From assembly GCF_020283565.1 (NCBI RefSeq), contig NC_060059.1, positions 47,016,572 through 47,080,571 on the forward strand: a stretch of 64,000 nt of DNA, written 5' to 3'. Of the stretch, positions 11,866-23,360 are shown piece after piece (the stretch's first letter is position 1; every line of letters starts with the position of its first letter). A program made the position numbers and the translations under genes. Source of the stretch: Trifolium pratense (lineage: Eukaryota > Streptophyta > Magnoliopsida > Fabales > Fabaceae). The notes below the pieces were generated by a model. It did no database searches. It had not been told where the DNA came from and saw nothing but the letters and a program-made list of their open reading frames with translations.

Positions 11866-13023
11866 TGAAATTCTGGTACACAGTAGACAAGTGTTATCCA
11901 CGATGTTCAGACACTTGTCGTAACACTTGTCTTAACAGAGAGAACAATAAAGCAGAGTATTAAAAACAGATACTGAAAAGCATAAACAACACACATAATT
12001 GTTAACCCAGTTCAGCCTAACAGCCTAATCTGGGGGATACCAATCCAGGAGGAAATTCACTATCAGCAGTATTAATTCAGAGCTAAACTCCCCCGTTTAC
12101 AACTCCTCACTTAATCCCTACCCAATGCAACTTCTACCTAGGAACTCCTAGATATGAGACCCCGTCTCACTCCCCTCAACCTTACAACCAGTAAGGATTT
12201 CAATAACAACAGAATGGAGACACTCTCCTTGACAAAGATGAAGACACACTTCAAAGACATTAACACCAAGCCAACGACTAAGTTCACAATTTGGAGTTGC
12301 TTAAAAGATTCCTCCAAGTACAATTCTCAACTCATTACCTGCAGGTTTCTGAGTGAGGACATAGTGACCATATCACAACCCGAGTGGTTCACTTTACACC
12401 AACTCTCCTAGAGAGTGGCTTAAAGACACGAAACCCTTAAAAGACTACATCTTTGATATTCTATTTTAGCTTCAAGTTTCGGTGAATAAAACAGGGTTAG
12501 CAGCACCCTTTAAATAGCAGAGCCTCGTGGGCTTTTCACAATGCTCCAGCTCCAAGAAATCTTCTAGATGCAAAATATATATTTTTACCAAATCTTTCTT
12601 TGCATCAAATATTCCTCCCATAAATATATTTGTTGTGAATATATTTTAAAATTAAATCTTCTAATCTTCTTGAAGCACAAAGATTTATTTGAAATAAATC
12701 TTTTATATTTTCTGCAGCAATCTTCACAAGATATATTTTTGAAACAAATATTATATTTTCTAAAAGTTATTTTATTCCTTTAGAAAATAGAACTAGGGTT
12801 CAACTGCCTTCTGAAACACATTGATCACGTGCGCCTTGTTGAGTAAGAAACCACGAAACAATTCTTCAATCAAATCTTCGAAAGATTGAGTAGAAAATAA
12901 AAACGCTAGCTGGCGCGCAGTTCAGACAGACATCTGTCTCAACACATGTCGTATGCACATATGTCTCAACACATGGCTAAAAGATGTTTTTGCAAAATGT
13001 AGCCAACATACAAAAACCCAATA
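11866..13023 (-). repeat. Copia-B 3' LTR
   Basis: This 1158-bp LTR matches 25430-26613 almost throughout. The main difference is a deletion of about 26 bp here near 12930. A 71-residue open frame at 12568-12783 recurs identically at 26133-26348; it is LTR sequence and not a gene. Confidence 0.93.
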
Positions 13024-13041
13024 ATCTCCCCCTTTGGCAAA
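13024..13041 (-). other. Polypurine tract of Copia-B
   Basis: TTTGCCAAAGGGGGAGAT on the minus strand, adjacent to the 3' LTR, is the plus-strand priming site typical of SIRE-like copia elements. Confidence 0.9.
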
Positions 13042-13551
13042 TTTTGGCTAAAACAATATTAGACCAGTATATATAGAGATACAGTATCACCTTTCCTTCG
13101 AGTCAACATGATCACACAACTAGGAAAGACAGTAAAACAAAGTAAGACTACTTCCAAGAGAGCTCTTCAACTACGAATAACTTGTATGTAGTAACAGAGG
13201 CATGCAACAGCAGGAATGAACACATATAGCCTCACAGAGCAGATAGAGAGAAATAAACTCTCACAGTGGATTCAAAGATAAGAGAAATAAACTCCTACAA
13301 TCAGAGTACATCCATTCAACAAAAGATCACCAGGGAAAAATAAATTCCCACAAACATAGAACTAGGAAAAATAAATTCTCAGTCACCAGAGAATAAAGCC
13401 AAGATGTCTCAGCATCTGGCTTCACACTTGTCACTTATTCATACTACCACTCCCCCTGAATTTGTGCATGACAGAGCACAAGCATACAATGTAGTCAACC
13501 ATAGGAACTACAAACATCCTTGTAATAGCAGAAGCATTCAATCAGAGTGAT
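13042..13551 (-). other. Copia-B 3' internal sequence
   Basis: This is non-coding AT-rich retroelement sequence between the polypurine tract and the gypsy solo LTR. It has recurring phrases such as agaaataaactc and aaataaattctcac, also found at 19800-19840 and 23740-23760 in the same element. Confidence 0.7.
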
Positions 13552-13905
13552 TGTCATACCCCAAATTTTGACTTCATGGTTAGTGTTATATTATTTGCAA
13601 TGCATTTCACTTTCAAATATTTAACTTAGTCCGTTTGGTATTGAGAAGAGAGTTTGAGGAGTTGCAAGTGTAAGTTCATGAGTTCAAATCCCACTGGTGT
13701 CCTTTTTATATTTTATTTTATTTCATTTTATTTCATTTTATTTTATTTATTTATTTATTTATTTTTATTACTAAAAAAAAAACACAAAAAAAAAAATCAA
13801 AAATAAAAAATAAAAATAAATCAAAGGATAAGGGTACAGTACGCGTATTAATCCAGGAAAGGAAAGGAAAATTCAAATCTCACTCATAAACAACATTGAA
13901 TCACA

Positions 13906-16900
13906 TCTACTATATAAGAAAAGAAAGTACCTATGAAACTCCTAATTTGCCCCTTTTTCATTTTTTGACACATAATCAATTCAGGGTTATTTTGTGTCTT
14001 TATTAAAAAACGTTAGTAGAAAAATGCTAAAAAATTTCTTAGTAGGAATCGAACCCTTAACCTTTTACTTACAATTCTTATTAGATTTACCACTAAACCA
14101 TATGAATTAATTTGTTATATTTTTGGAACCAACATATAATTAACATGAGTTAAGTTAAAAGAAGAAAGGGGAAGTGTTTATTTATTTTTTCTTTTTTATA
14201 ATAAGAGAGTAAAATTCATGTACAAATAAAAGGAGAGATTCAATGAAATTCTTTATTTCAACGTCATAAGTGCATTATACCAAATAAGACAACAAATGTA
14301 TGTTTTTTTTTTTTTTTTTACAATATAGAGGTACATGGTGTTGTTTCCATTTATTTATGATATTTTATTTGAGTTCAACCATTTCTTTAGTGTAATTTTA
14401 TCATTTGTTGTTTATGTTTCGTTATTTTAGATTCACTCAACTTGATTTATGGACTTCAATCCAATATTTAATTAAGTTAATTTTCAATTTGTAGTTCAAC
14501 TCAATAAATTTAATTAATTTAATACAAGAATATGGTGGGAGAAAAACTGAAAAACTCCCGTAAAAAAATGGTGAGACAAAAATAATAAAAATTGTCAGTT
14601 ACCTCAAGAGGATTATTCTCTACAGTTGCGCGTGAATAATACATTTAGTTTTAAAAAAAAGCAGTAAAAATTAAATATAAAGTTGAAAATAGTTGAAAAA
14701 TAAATGACATTTTTTAGAAGTTTTTTTTTTAAAGAGTTTTTGTTTTTGATATAAGGACTAATATTTTTTTTAACAAACTAAAATGAGATATATTAACATA
14801 GACTACAAAAGTTTACAAAGAGTCAGAGAAACAAAACCATAAACAAATCACACAAGAAAGATATAATAAGAAAGATATGACTTTCATTCTTATGAGATTT
14901 TTCTATGCGGAAGAAAATTATCGGAGAAAAAAAAGGACTAAAATATTATGTTGACTATTTTTTTAAAATAATTTTACGGGTTATATTCAAATTAATACGG
15001 GAACCTAATTTTTTGGATATATCTACGGGTCTTATATTTTTACTCACATATTAGTAAAGTTGTTTATTTTTTTTTTATAATTTTACAAGTTATAGTCATA
15101 TATTAATATGGGGACATAATCTTTCGTGTGAATTCTACGGGACCTATGTTTTTCTTTTTTTTTTTAGACTAACAACAAACAATATTCATTTATTCAAGTA
15201 AGTAGAGTACGTGTGAATCTGCACTGAATGTGAATCGGAGCAAATCTGCAAATCTGAACAAAACAAACATTGTACTACAACAGAATTAAACCGGACACCG
15301 TACCAAGACGCGAACTCAAGACAAAAAAACTCTGCACTAAGACGGGATTAAAACAACATCAGACAAGAACAACGAAAGAAAACTCAAATGAAACATAAGA
15401 ATGTGTGAAAAATCACTTATTTAAATAAAAAAAAAAATATAAAACAATAAAAAAGGGGTGATTTTAGATCAAAATTGATCCAAAATCACCCCTCATTGAA
15501 AGATGAACAAAAATAAAAAGCAAAAAGTAGGGTTTACTATGTTGTTGTTGTGGGGCGACTATGAAAAAGCAAAAAGTGGCATATGTTTTTCCTCTTATTA
15601 ATAAAATTTCATGTTCTTTAATAATTTATGTAGGACTATATATATTTATACTCATCAATTAATAAGATAACCTTTTTTTTTATTTGTACGAGACTTATAA
15701 TTTTAATCATATATTAATAAAGTTGTTTATTTTTTTATAATTTTACGGGTTATACTAGATCAAATATTAATACAAGGACCTAATTATTTTGTTCATTTTT
15801 ACGAGCCATATTTTTTTTATTAATATATTAATAAGGTTGCTCATTCTTGACATATATTTATACTCATGCATTAACAGAAGGATATAATCTTTTGTGTGAT
15901 TTCTGCGGTGCCTGTGTTTTTTTTTAACAAACTAAAATGAATTTTATTATTAATAATGAGTCCTGATTGACACAAGGTGTGCCAAACAAAACAACAACAG
16001 TTTATATCATACATGTACGCAGGGCCTATGTTTTTACTCTTATTAATAAAATTTACAGTTTTTAACTATTTTTTGTGAACTTAAATTTATACTCATATAT
16101 TAATATACGATAACCTGATCTTCTATGTGGTTTATGCGGGACCTATGTTTTTTACTCATATTAATACGATTAATACGTTTGTCCGTTCTTTTATAACATA
16201 TACGGAACCTATAAAATACTCATATATTAATATGGAAACTTTTTTTTTATGATTTATACGGGGCTTATACTTTTATTTATATATTAATTAAGTTGCCTAT
16301 TTTGTTTTACAATTTTACGGGTTATACTCATATTTAATACGGTGACCTAATTATTTTGATGATTTTTGTGAGACCTATATTTTCACTAACATATTAACAA
16401 GGTTACCTATTTTTAATAATTTTAAAAGGATATATTTATACTCATATATTTAATACAGAGACCTAATTTTTTGGTGGTTTTTACAAGGTCTGTGTTTTTA
16501 CTAATATATTAATAAGGTAACCTATTTTTCCATAATTTCTACATTATCATTTATATTCAAATATTAATACGGAGACATAAGGTTTTTTTGTGATAGTTTT
16601 ACCATTGTTCTTTTCTATTTTATTACCAAATATTATATCTTTATATTTTTTTAATCTTTTAATCTACTTCCCAATAAATTACTATTTTATGTTATCAAGT
16701 GAAGTTTTCAATTTTTTACTATTTTTTTTAGACCTATATTTATAATTATATATTAATACGAGATCCTAATCTTTTGTGTGATTTCTGGGGACCTATGTGT
16801 TTTTTTTTTGGTACATGGGGACCTATGTGTTTTTTTTTTGTACATGGGGACCTATGTGTTTTACTCATATTAATAAGTTTGCCCATTCTTTTATAACATC

Positions 16901-17456
16901 TGCGGGGACCTATATTTAAACTCATATATTAATATGGAAACTTTTTTGTTTGTGTGGTTTCTACGGGACTTATACTTTTAATTATATATTAATTAAGTTG
17001 TTTGAAACAAAAATAAAATAAAAATTAAGTTGTCTATTTTTTTTACAATTTTTCTGGTTATACTCATATTTAATACGATGACCTGATTATTTTGATGACT
17101 GTGGCGAGACCTATCCTATATTTTCACTAACATTTTAATATGATTGCCTATTTTTTAATAATTTTTACGGGACTATATTTATACTCATATATTAATACAT
17201 GGACATAAGTTTTTTTTGTGATTTTTCAACACCTATGTTTTTACTAATATATTAATAAGGTAGCCTATTTTTTTCTTCATAATTTCTACATTATCTATAT
17301 TTATATTCCTAAATTAATACGGAGACCTAAAGTTTTTTTGTGATGGTTTTACCATTGTTCTTTTTCTATTTTTTTTACCAAATATTATATCCTTTCATAC
17401 CAAGTGAGGAGCGGCAACGCCGCGACTCCCGTGCGGACGCACGGGTGTCCTGCTAG
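13906..17456 (+). mobile_element. Non-autonomous Helitron (Helitron-1)
   Basis: The 5' end is TCTACTATATAAGAAAAG directly after an A. The 3' end is CTAG (17453-17456) directly before a T. A perfect 8-bp stem with a 2-base loop, CCCGTGCG-GA-CGCACGGG (17428-17445), stands 7 bp before CTAG. These are the canonical Helitron ends and the A/T insertion site, with no target duplication. No Rep/helicase coding sequence is visible, so it depends on other copies. It sits in the U3 part of the gypsy solo LTR and is the innermost layer of that branch. Confidence 0.92.
14940..17400 (+). repeat. Degenerate AT-rich tandem repeats in Helitron-1
   Basis: The Helitron interior repeats a loose module of roughly 65-130 bp. 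It is built from CTCATATATTAATA, a phrase such as CGGGGACCTA, a T-run, and GATTTTTACGGGACCTATATTT. Near 16790-16860 a shorter phrase (GGGGACCTATGTGTTTTTTT) occurs three times in a row. Copies are too diverged to fix one period by eye. Confidence 0.7.
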
Positions 17457-17576
17457 TTAGTTGTAGATGAGAACAAATCAAACCAAAAAGGAAAATTTTC
17501 ATTCACTTGCAAATTTGTTCAATCATCATTCATATCAAATCAATCAGGATTCAATGCCAAAACTTAGTCCTATTGC

Positions 17577-17587
17577 TATATAAATAG
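17577..17587 (+). promoter_or_regulatory. TATA box of the gypsy solo LTR
   Basis: TATATAAATAG lies in the LTR after an A/T-rich region and before a purine-rich leader, the normal position of the U3 promoter in a plant LTR. Confidence 0.6.
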
Positions 17588-19344
17588 CACAGAATTCTAC
17601 GTAAAAAACACACACACAGAGAAGAACAACAAAAAAAAACGAAAAATCACAGAGAAAAATAATTCCATCTCCACTGGTCTTGGAGTATCTCGCAGCAAAA
17701 ATCGAAAAGAATCAAAAGGACGAAAAGCAGAAGGAACAGAAAGCGGAAGGACAGAGAAGCAAGGGAGTTTACTGCGTTCCTGGTTATTATTCTCCTAAAT
17801 TTGATTTTTGATATAAATCTCTATTTTTGTTGTTGCTGTGTATTTATATGTATTGGTAGAGTAATTTTTGTTTGATTTTGTGGCTGTATTCATGGTAATA
17901 ATATAAAATAGTAGCGAATCTGAAATTGTCTTTTTGGGTAAAAATTGTTGGGTGTTTATTTCGGGTTTTGAGGCTTAATCCGTGTTTAGAATTGATAAAT
18001 AGGTGTTAAAAGGGGTTTGGTTGCATTCTGGATTTTTTGGGAATTTTGGGTTTTCTGGCGGTGGTTAACAGCGGCCGGCTCGGTGGCACCGCCGCCGGAT
18101 TCTGGGCGTGCGGTGGTGGCTGGCCGGAAGGGATGAAAAATAAGAACCCTAGCAGAGAGATATGAGAGACCGAGAGAGAGAAAGAGAAGAAGAGAAAAAT
18201 TTGTGATAATAAAGGAGAATCCGTAGATGGTGGTATATATAGTGTTCCGATCCAGTGCTCGCATGTCCACCGTAGCACACTTATCCCAGGCCGTTGATCT
18301 TCATCAAGCGGCCAGAAAACGTCCCTCAGCGAAGTCTCATCAAGACCGTCTGATTGATCAGATTGGGTCTATTTTGTTTCTGTTGTTTTCTGCACCCCCT
18401 GTTTACCTTCTGCATCTCCGTGCGATATTATGGTTTTTTTATTTTTTATTTATTTACTTTTTTATATACTTATTCATTTATTTTAGCTTTATTTTATTTA
18501 ATTCAGAAGATATAAAAATGCTAAAAAAACCTAAAAGAAATACAAAACATCAATTTAAATTTACATCAAAGAAAAACAATAAAATTTGGATTAAAAGAGG
18601 GTGGACGGATGTACATCAGTTTGTTTCTCGAATGATCGGAGGCTTAGCGAAACGCTTTGTCGACTGGTTGCTCGTCTTCCACAAATAAAACCAATTTTAA
18701 CTCACCAAACTTTAATCACTTTTTGCGCTCGTACGCACACTTCTAATTATTATTTTTTTCCGAAATGGGTACTATCGCTCAAGCATGAGTTCGTCTTGTT
18801 CTCAATCAAACAAACTTTTTTTTTTTTTGCTAAAGCGCGACAAGTAAATTTTCACAAATAAAATCAACTAACACACAAACATTTTCTACACAGAACTACG
18901 GGGCTTTGAGTTTCCCATCACACCAGGGAATACGTAGGAGCAGGATTCAACATCTTGTCGAGCCCATTAATAAAAAACTAATTTTTTTCCCCACTTGTAA
19001 ATAATTCCGATAATTAATAAAAGCAAGCAAATAAATTAAAACACTCTTTTAACCCTAAAATTAACGAGAAGGTTCCCGTTGAGTACAACAGATGTGAGGG
19101 GTGCTAATACCTTCCCCTCACATAATCGACTCCCGAACTCGGAAATGATTGCGACAACCATTTTTCTATTCTTTCAAGGTTTTATCGATATTTTTCTTTT
19201 CCTTTGGGAATAAATAAAGTTCGGTGGCGACTTTACTGTTTAAGCGAGCGTTTTACGCCCGCGCATTTTTCCACCCGCTTCAGTGATCAACGCTTAATGG
19301 TTGTTGTAGACACACATGTGTGCATTCATAAATAAGCATGTACA

Positions 19345-19520
19345 AGTTACCCATATTTCTATGACTGTAACTAACTAAGTCACCCATATTGCTATGACTG
19401 TGACCCAAATCACCCATATTTCTATGATTGTGATCCTAAGCATAAAAGTCATCCATATCTCTATGATTGTGACTAAGCACGATGAATCATCCATATTTCT
19501 ATGACTATGATTATGATCAT
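19345..19520 (+). repeat. Short tandem module of about 30-40 bp
   Basis: Variants of CACCCATATTTCTATGACTG followed by a spacer occur about five times in a row. They are imperfect and confined to Copia-B. Confidence 0.7.
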
Positions 19521-20009
19521 GCCCTATGCTACAAATTTAAATGCTTTTTGGAATTCTTGCAACACATCACACAAAGCTTAAGGTAACATTTACTCCGCTC
19601 AGACATAGGCCTAACAGATTAACACATCACAGGAGGAACTACAACAACAACAAACACACCAGATGTCAGCACATCTGTCCACACATCCCGCACATATATA
19701 TCTTTCATACCACAGATCACTACTCCCCCTTTTTAGCCACAAATTCTGACAAATAAAGTCAATAGAGGTACCATAGCAGTATATAACAAAAGAACCACAT
19801 AAGGAGAAATAAACTCCCACATACTGAGAAAAATAAATTCTCACACATCATATCAGGATGTCTAGACATCAGGCATGACATCACACGTTAGGAACATAGC
19901 ACTCCCACAACCATCAAGCATACTATCAGAGCATAAGCTAGCAGAACACATTATCAAGCTAGCTACACACTACTACTCCTCCTGAATAGCATTACTCCCC
20001 CTCAACACA

Positions 20010-20012
<3 letters not shown>

Positions 20013-20107
<95 letters not shown>
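20013..20107. repeat. (AT)n microsatellite
   Basis: This is about 95 bp of uninterrupted AT dinucleotides. The Tyr-Ile open frames over it on both strands are artefacts. Confidence 0.98.
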
Positions 20108-20108
<1 letters not shown>

Positions 20109-21539
20109 CCTACACTCCCCCTCAATACGAGCATAGAAGCATAAGAACAACAACTTCACCAAATGTAAGAACATCGGTCCACACATTTGTACTACTCCTT
20201 CTTTTTAGTCATAATTTTGACAAACATCATACATATCAGAACACAGAGTAGCAAAAACAGAAATATCCAGAGTGCACATATTACAGACCATAGGCACATA
20301 CAGGTGCTAGAAATCCAGGGCCTAGCCCACAAAAGATACGGAAAACAGAAGTAGTGGAAGGAGAACATGCGAACTTTCATCCACAATTCCATAACCAAAC
20401 TCCAACAGTATAGCATGAAGATCATAAGTCATAAGGTATATACTTATACTATCTTCATCACATCAACCACATAGTGCACAGAGCTACTACTACTGAAGAT
20501 AACACCATGGGATACATACCTTATCATATATAAATCAGTAGTGGAGGAACCATATCATATCCACCACATCAAACTCCATAGTCAACACTCATAAAATAGA
20601 CATTTTCCCCTTATCTCCACAACATGACAAGAGCATGAGAAAACATTGTTCTTGGAAACAACATGTACCAACCGACAGAGAAAACAATGTTAGGAACATG
20701 TGGTCCGACAATATAGTCAGAAGTCAAAGACACTCCCTTTTTGGCTTTGGAGTGCTTCTGATCTTTCAATCTCAAAGAGTTGTCTCATAATACTCTTAGA
20801 GATTACACCCATAAAGGTTATTGGTAGCTTCACCATAAACGTTGTAGCTTGCTTCATAGTTAAAAACATACTCACAAAAAATCCAGCTTCTCATAGCATT
20901 ATCTCCTTTAAAACACAAATTTCTATTTCTAGACATTTTCTTTAAGATGAATGAAACATTCTAAGAGGACAAAGATGTCAACTTTCTTCCTATCAAGTGA
21001 CATGATGCCCAGAACACCATCCTCAATATTTGGCTCATAGTCAACCACATTCTGGCGACAGATGTTGTACACAATGTTGGAATACTTGAGATAACACGAT
21101 GTTGAGACAGATGTTACAACATCTCGTACCAGAACAGACAAGTTATTCAACACAGATGAATATTATTTAGTTTCAATCTCAAGAGACATATACCAAAAGC
21201 ATCTTCAACAATAGATATATTGTCATCACATAAGAACATCAAACTAGAGGTTTCAGAAATAGGTCTGAAACAGTCACTTACAATAGTAGTAATCACCTTT
21301 GATCATTACATATCTGAGCATTATCGCATCTGATCATAACACATCTGAACACATATAATACTTCTCAGCAGAATGCACATCCACACAAACAATCGTACCA
21401 TGCTAGTTCTCTTTTAGTCACACTTTGAGCAACAACTTTGGTCAAGTGGAAGATCATCAAGATCAGTTTCTTCTACCACATTCAAAACCTCAATACTCCA
21501 AACCACCATTAGTTGATCCTCATTAGATTGAGGACTCTC

Positions 21540-22382
21540 AGAACCATATCAGTATCAGTTTGGGGGATTGCAGAATAGGTTTCAACAACACTAACGGGTT
21601 GGTCCAGGATGTTTCAACATCCGATATGACAGACTTATGTGATGTTCCTTTGGGGGACTCAACCACAACTTTAGTGAGAGATGACAAAGCGTCAGAACCA
21701 ACAACCTTGGAAGATGACACATGCACAATTTCAACAACAGTGTCATCAATAACAACAACATTCATACTAGATTGAAAGTTTCAGAGGTACATCTGACAGA
21801 TGTTCCAACACTACCCACAACATTTGAACTGACAAAACCTTTAACATGAGTAACAACATTTGATTCGACATTAGGGGTTTTGATAGATTCAAGATACAAA
21901 CATGTCATAGTATGAGATTCATTGACAACAACAAAAGGATCACCATTCCTACCATTACTTTTGGGATTCATCTTTCGTCTTTGTTCTCTATTAGCCAAGA
22001 TATGGCATTTACTCCCAAACACATGTAAATATTTAACATTTGGTTTTCTCCCCTTCCAAAGCTCATAGAGGGTAGATGAGAACTCATGACTAATTCTTCA
22101 GAGGAGCAGACGTTAGAGAATTTAGCAGTTTCAAATTCCTTCCGATGGACACTTTTGATCCTAATAATTATACCCTCCTTCTCTCTTTGGAGGCGTTTGA
22201 CAAAGGTCTTTGAAGACATTAAAAATATTTGATTTTTCTTTAATAAAATTTACCCAAGTAAATCTGGAGGAATCATCAACAACTAAAAAGACATACTTTT
22301 TTCGACCAAGATTTCCAACTTGCATAGGTCTCATCAAATCAGTAATCATCTCTTTTCTGGTCATGAACCCATAAGTTTTCGT
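21540..22382 (-). pseudogene. Copia-B integrase remnant
   Basis: On the minus strand this starts with DLMRPMQVGNLGRKKYVFL and VVDDSSRFTWVNFIKEKSN, the core of a copia integrase. After a frameshift it continues with EGIIIRIKSVHRKEFETAKF. The first catalytic Asp is kept (DLM). The second, normally in RSDHGKEF, is Val in SVHRKEF. Further on, in another frame, FGSKCHILANREQRRKMNP matches the region downstream of the catalytic core that usually reads FGSKCYILNDREQ...K. The rest (to about 21540) corresponds to the variable, Val/Ser-rich stretch before reverse transcriptase. At least three frame changes separate these pieces. Confidence 0.8.
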
Positions 22383-23360
22383 GCCAGATGTTGCAACATT
22401 ATGTGAGACATTTGTCCCTTCAACTAGTCTATAGTGCAATGTGAGAGGAGATTCCCTCTTACAGACAACATCAAAGCTGATCAAAATACTTGGATGTTGG
22501 TCAAGAACAATACCACACAGTAAAGTAGGAAATGCTATGGGTAGTTGCAGAGCAAAAGATTTAGCATGTTCCAAAGTGGCATAAAAGACATAAGCACCAT
22601 AATCAAACCTGACCTTAGTTCCAATAACATAAATGAACCTAGCCAATTCTTTGGCTACATTACTGGAATGAGTGGTAGGAACCCAATTAACAGCAGCAAA
22701 TTGTTCTACAAATTTCATTATCTGTGGCTTCCAGCTCAGCTACTTCCTCATCACTTCTTCCCAAAAATTTGTTAATTATGGAGAGAGATGAACACACTTG
22801 CCTCTCACACAGACCTGCCTATACTCAGGGTTTTTAGGATCATCACAATTGTCACCAACATTCACTACAAATTCCCTTACCAGCTTATCAAAACAGTCAC
22901 CTAGATTAGACACTGTTCTCATTAGACCTTCCTTCCTTTCACACTTCTTCTGAATGTGCCACCAGATGTAGCTACACTTGTCTCCCTTTCAAAGTCTGAT
23001 TTACTAGAAGGGGGTTCTTTTCTTTTCAGACTCTTTTTCTTCTCCCCAGTAACAGATACATTATTACTCTTTGTCCTTGGTGGACCATACAAAGGTTTCT
23101 TCCCAGCAAATCTTGTCACCTTTCATGATTTAGATTTTTGGACAAGTGTATTGACAGTTGTCACATTTTTATCAGCCCTACTTATGATTCTTCCTACAAC
23201 ATTAGCACTAGGTGTCTTATCTAGTGACTTGTCACCAGCCACTATATCATACACAATGACAACATCAGGATCATCACCCCACACTTTTGTCAACAGAAGG
23301 TTCTTTATCAGCAAACAAAGACCTAATACTCTCATCAGATTTAGAATAACCCATAACATT
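22383..23360 (-). pseudogene. Putative plant transposon protein (env-like/extra ORF) of Copia-B, decayed
   Basis: Minus-strand frames give, in order: FAGKKPLYGPPRTKSN and a Ser/Lys-rich linker (23119-22922); NLGDCFDKLVREFVVNVGDN with CDDPKNPEYRQVCVRGK (about 22915-22800); then the block at 22718-22383 containing NWVPTTHSSN, ARFIYVIGTKVRFDYGAYVF and AFPTLLCGIVLDQHPSIL. This order matches the plant transposon protein family carried by SIRE-like and other legume elements, sometimes labelled envelope-like. Its role is unknown. Stops separate the blocks. The last block runs without a stop into integrase (VATSG then TKTYGFMTRK and DLMRPM). This is an abnormal fusion, since pol should not directly follow this ORF. 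Confidence 0.7.

Larger units (their letters stand above)
13552..19282 (+). mobile_element. Ty3/gypsy solo LTR, nested in Copia-B
   Basis: The block begins TGTCATACCCCAAATTTTGA and ends CCACCCGCTTCA, flanked by the perfect 5-bp duplication gtgat (13547-13551 and 19283-19287). There is only one copy and no internal region, so it is a solo LTR left by recombination between two LTRs. After removing the Helitron at 13906-17456 it is about 2.2 kb. The TATA box at 17577 and the AATAAATAAA-type signal near 19208 put transcription on the plus strand. The terminal phrase AAAGTTCGGTGGCGACTTT is, from memory, typical of legume gypsy (Tat/Ogre-like) LTRs. The open frames at 17986-18861 lie in this LTR and are not genes. 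Confidence 0.88.
19283..21530 (-). other. Copia-B internal region 3' of integrase, non-coding remnant
   Basis: This part of Copia-B should hold reverse transcriptase and RNase H, but I recognise neither. It includes a diverged 33-bp module at about 19345-19520 (CACCCATATTTCTATGACTG and variants, about five copies) and a long AT microsatellite. Short minus-strand frames such as 20929-21153 have no recognisable match. Confidence 0.6.

Noticed and set aside
12568..12783. 71-residue frame repeated exactly at 26133-26348
   Set aside because: Both copies are in the Copia-B LTRs at matching positions. Identity reflects LTR duplication, not a gene.
18227..18688. 153-codon frame, one of the longest in the left half
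   Set aside because: It lies downstream of the LTR promoter in the gypsy solo LTR, with a Tyr/Phe/Leu-rich low-complexity part and no recognisable domain.
19992..20251. Frames of alternating Tyr-Ile on both strands (also 45188-45510)
   Set aside because: They are translations of AT microsatellites.
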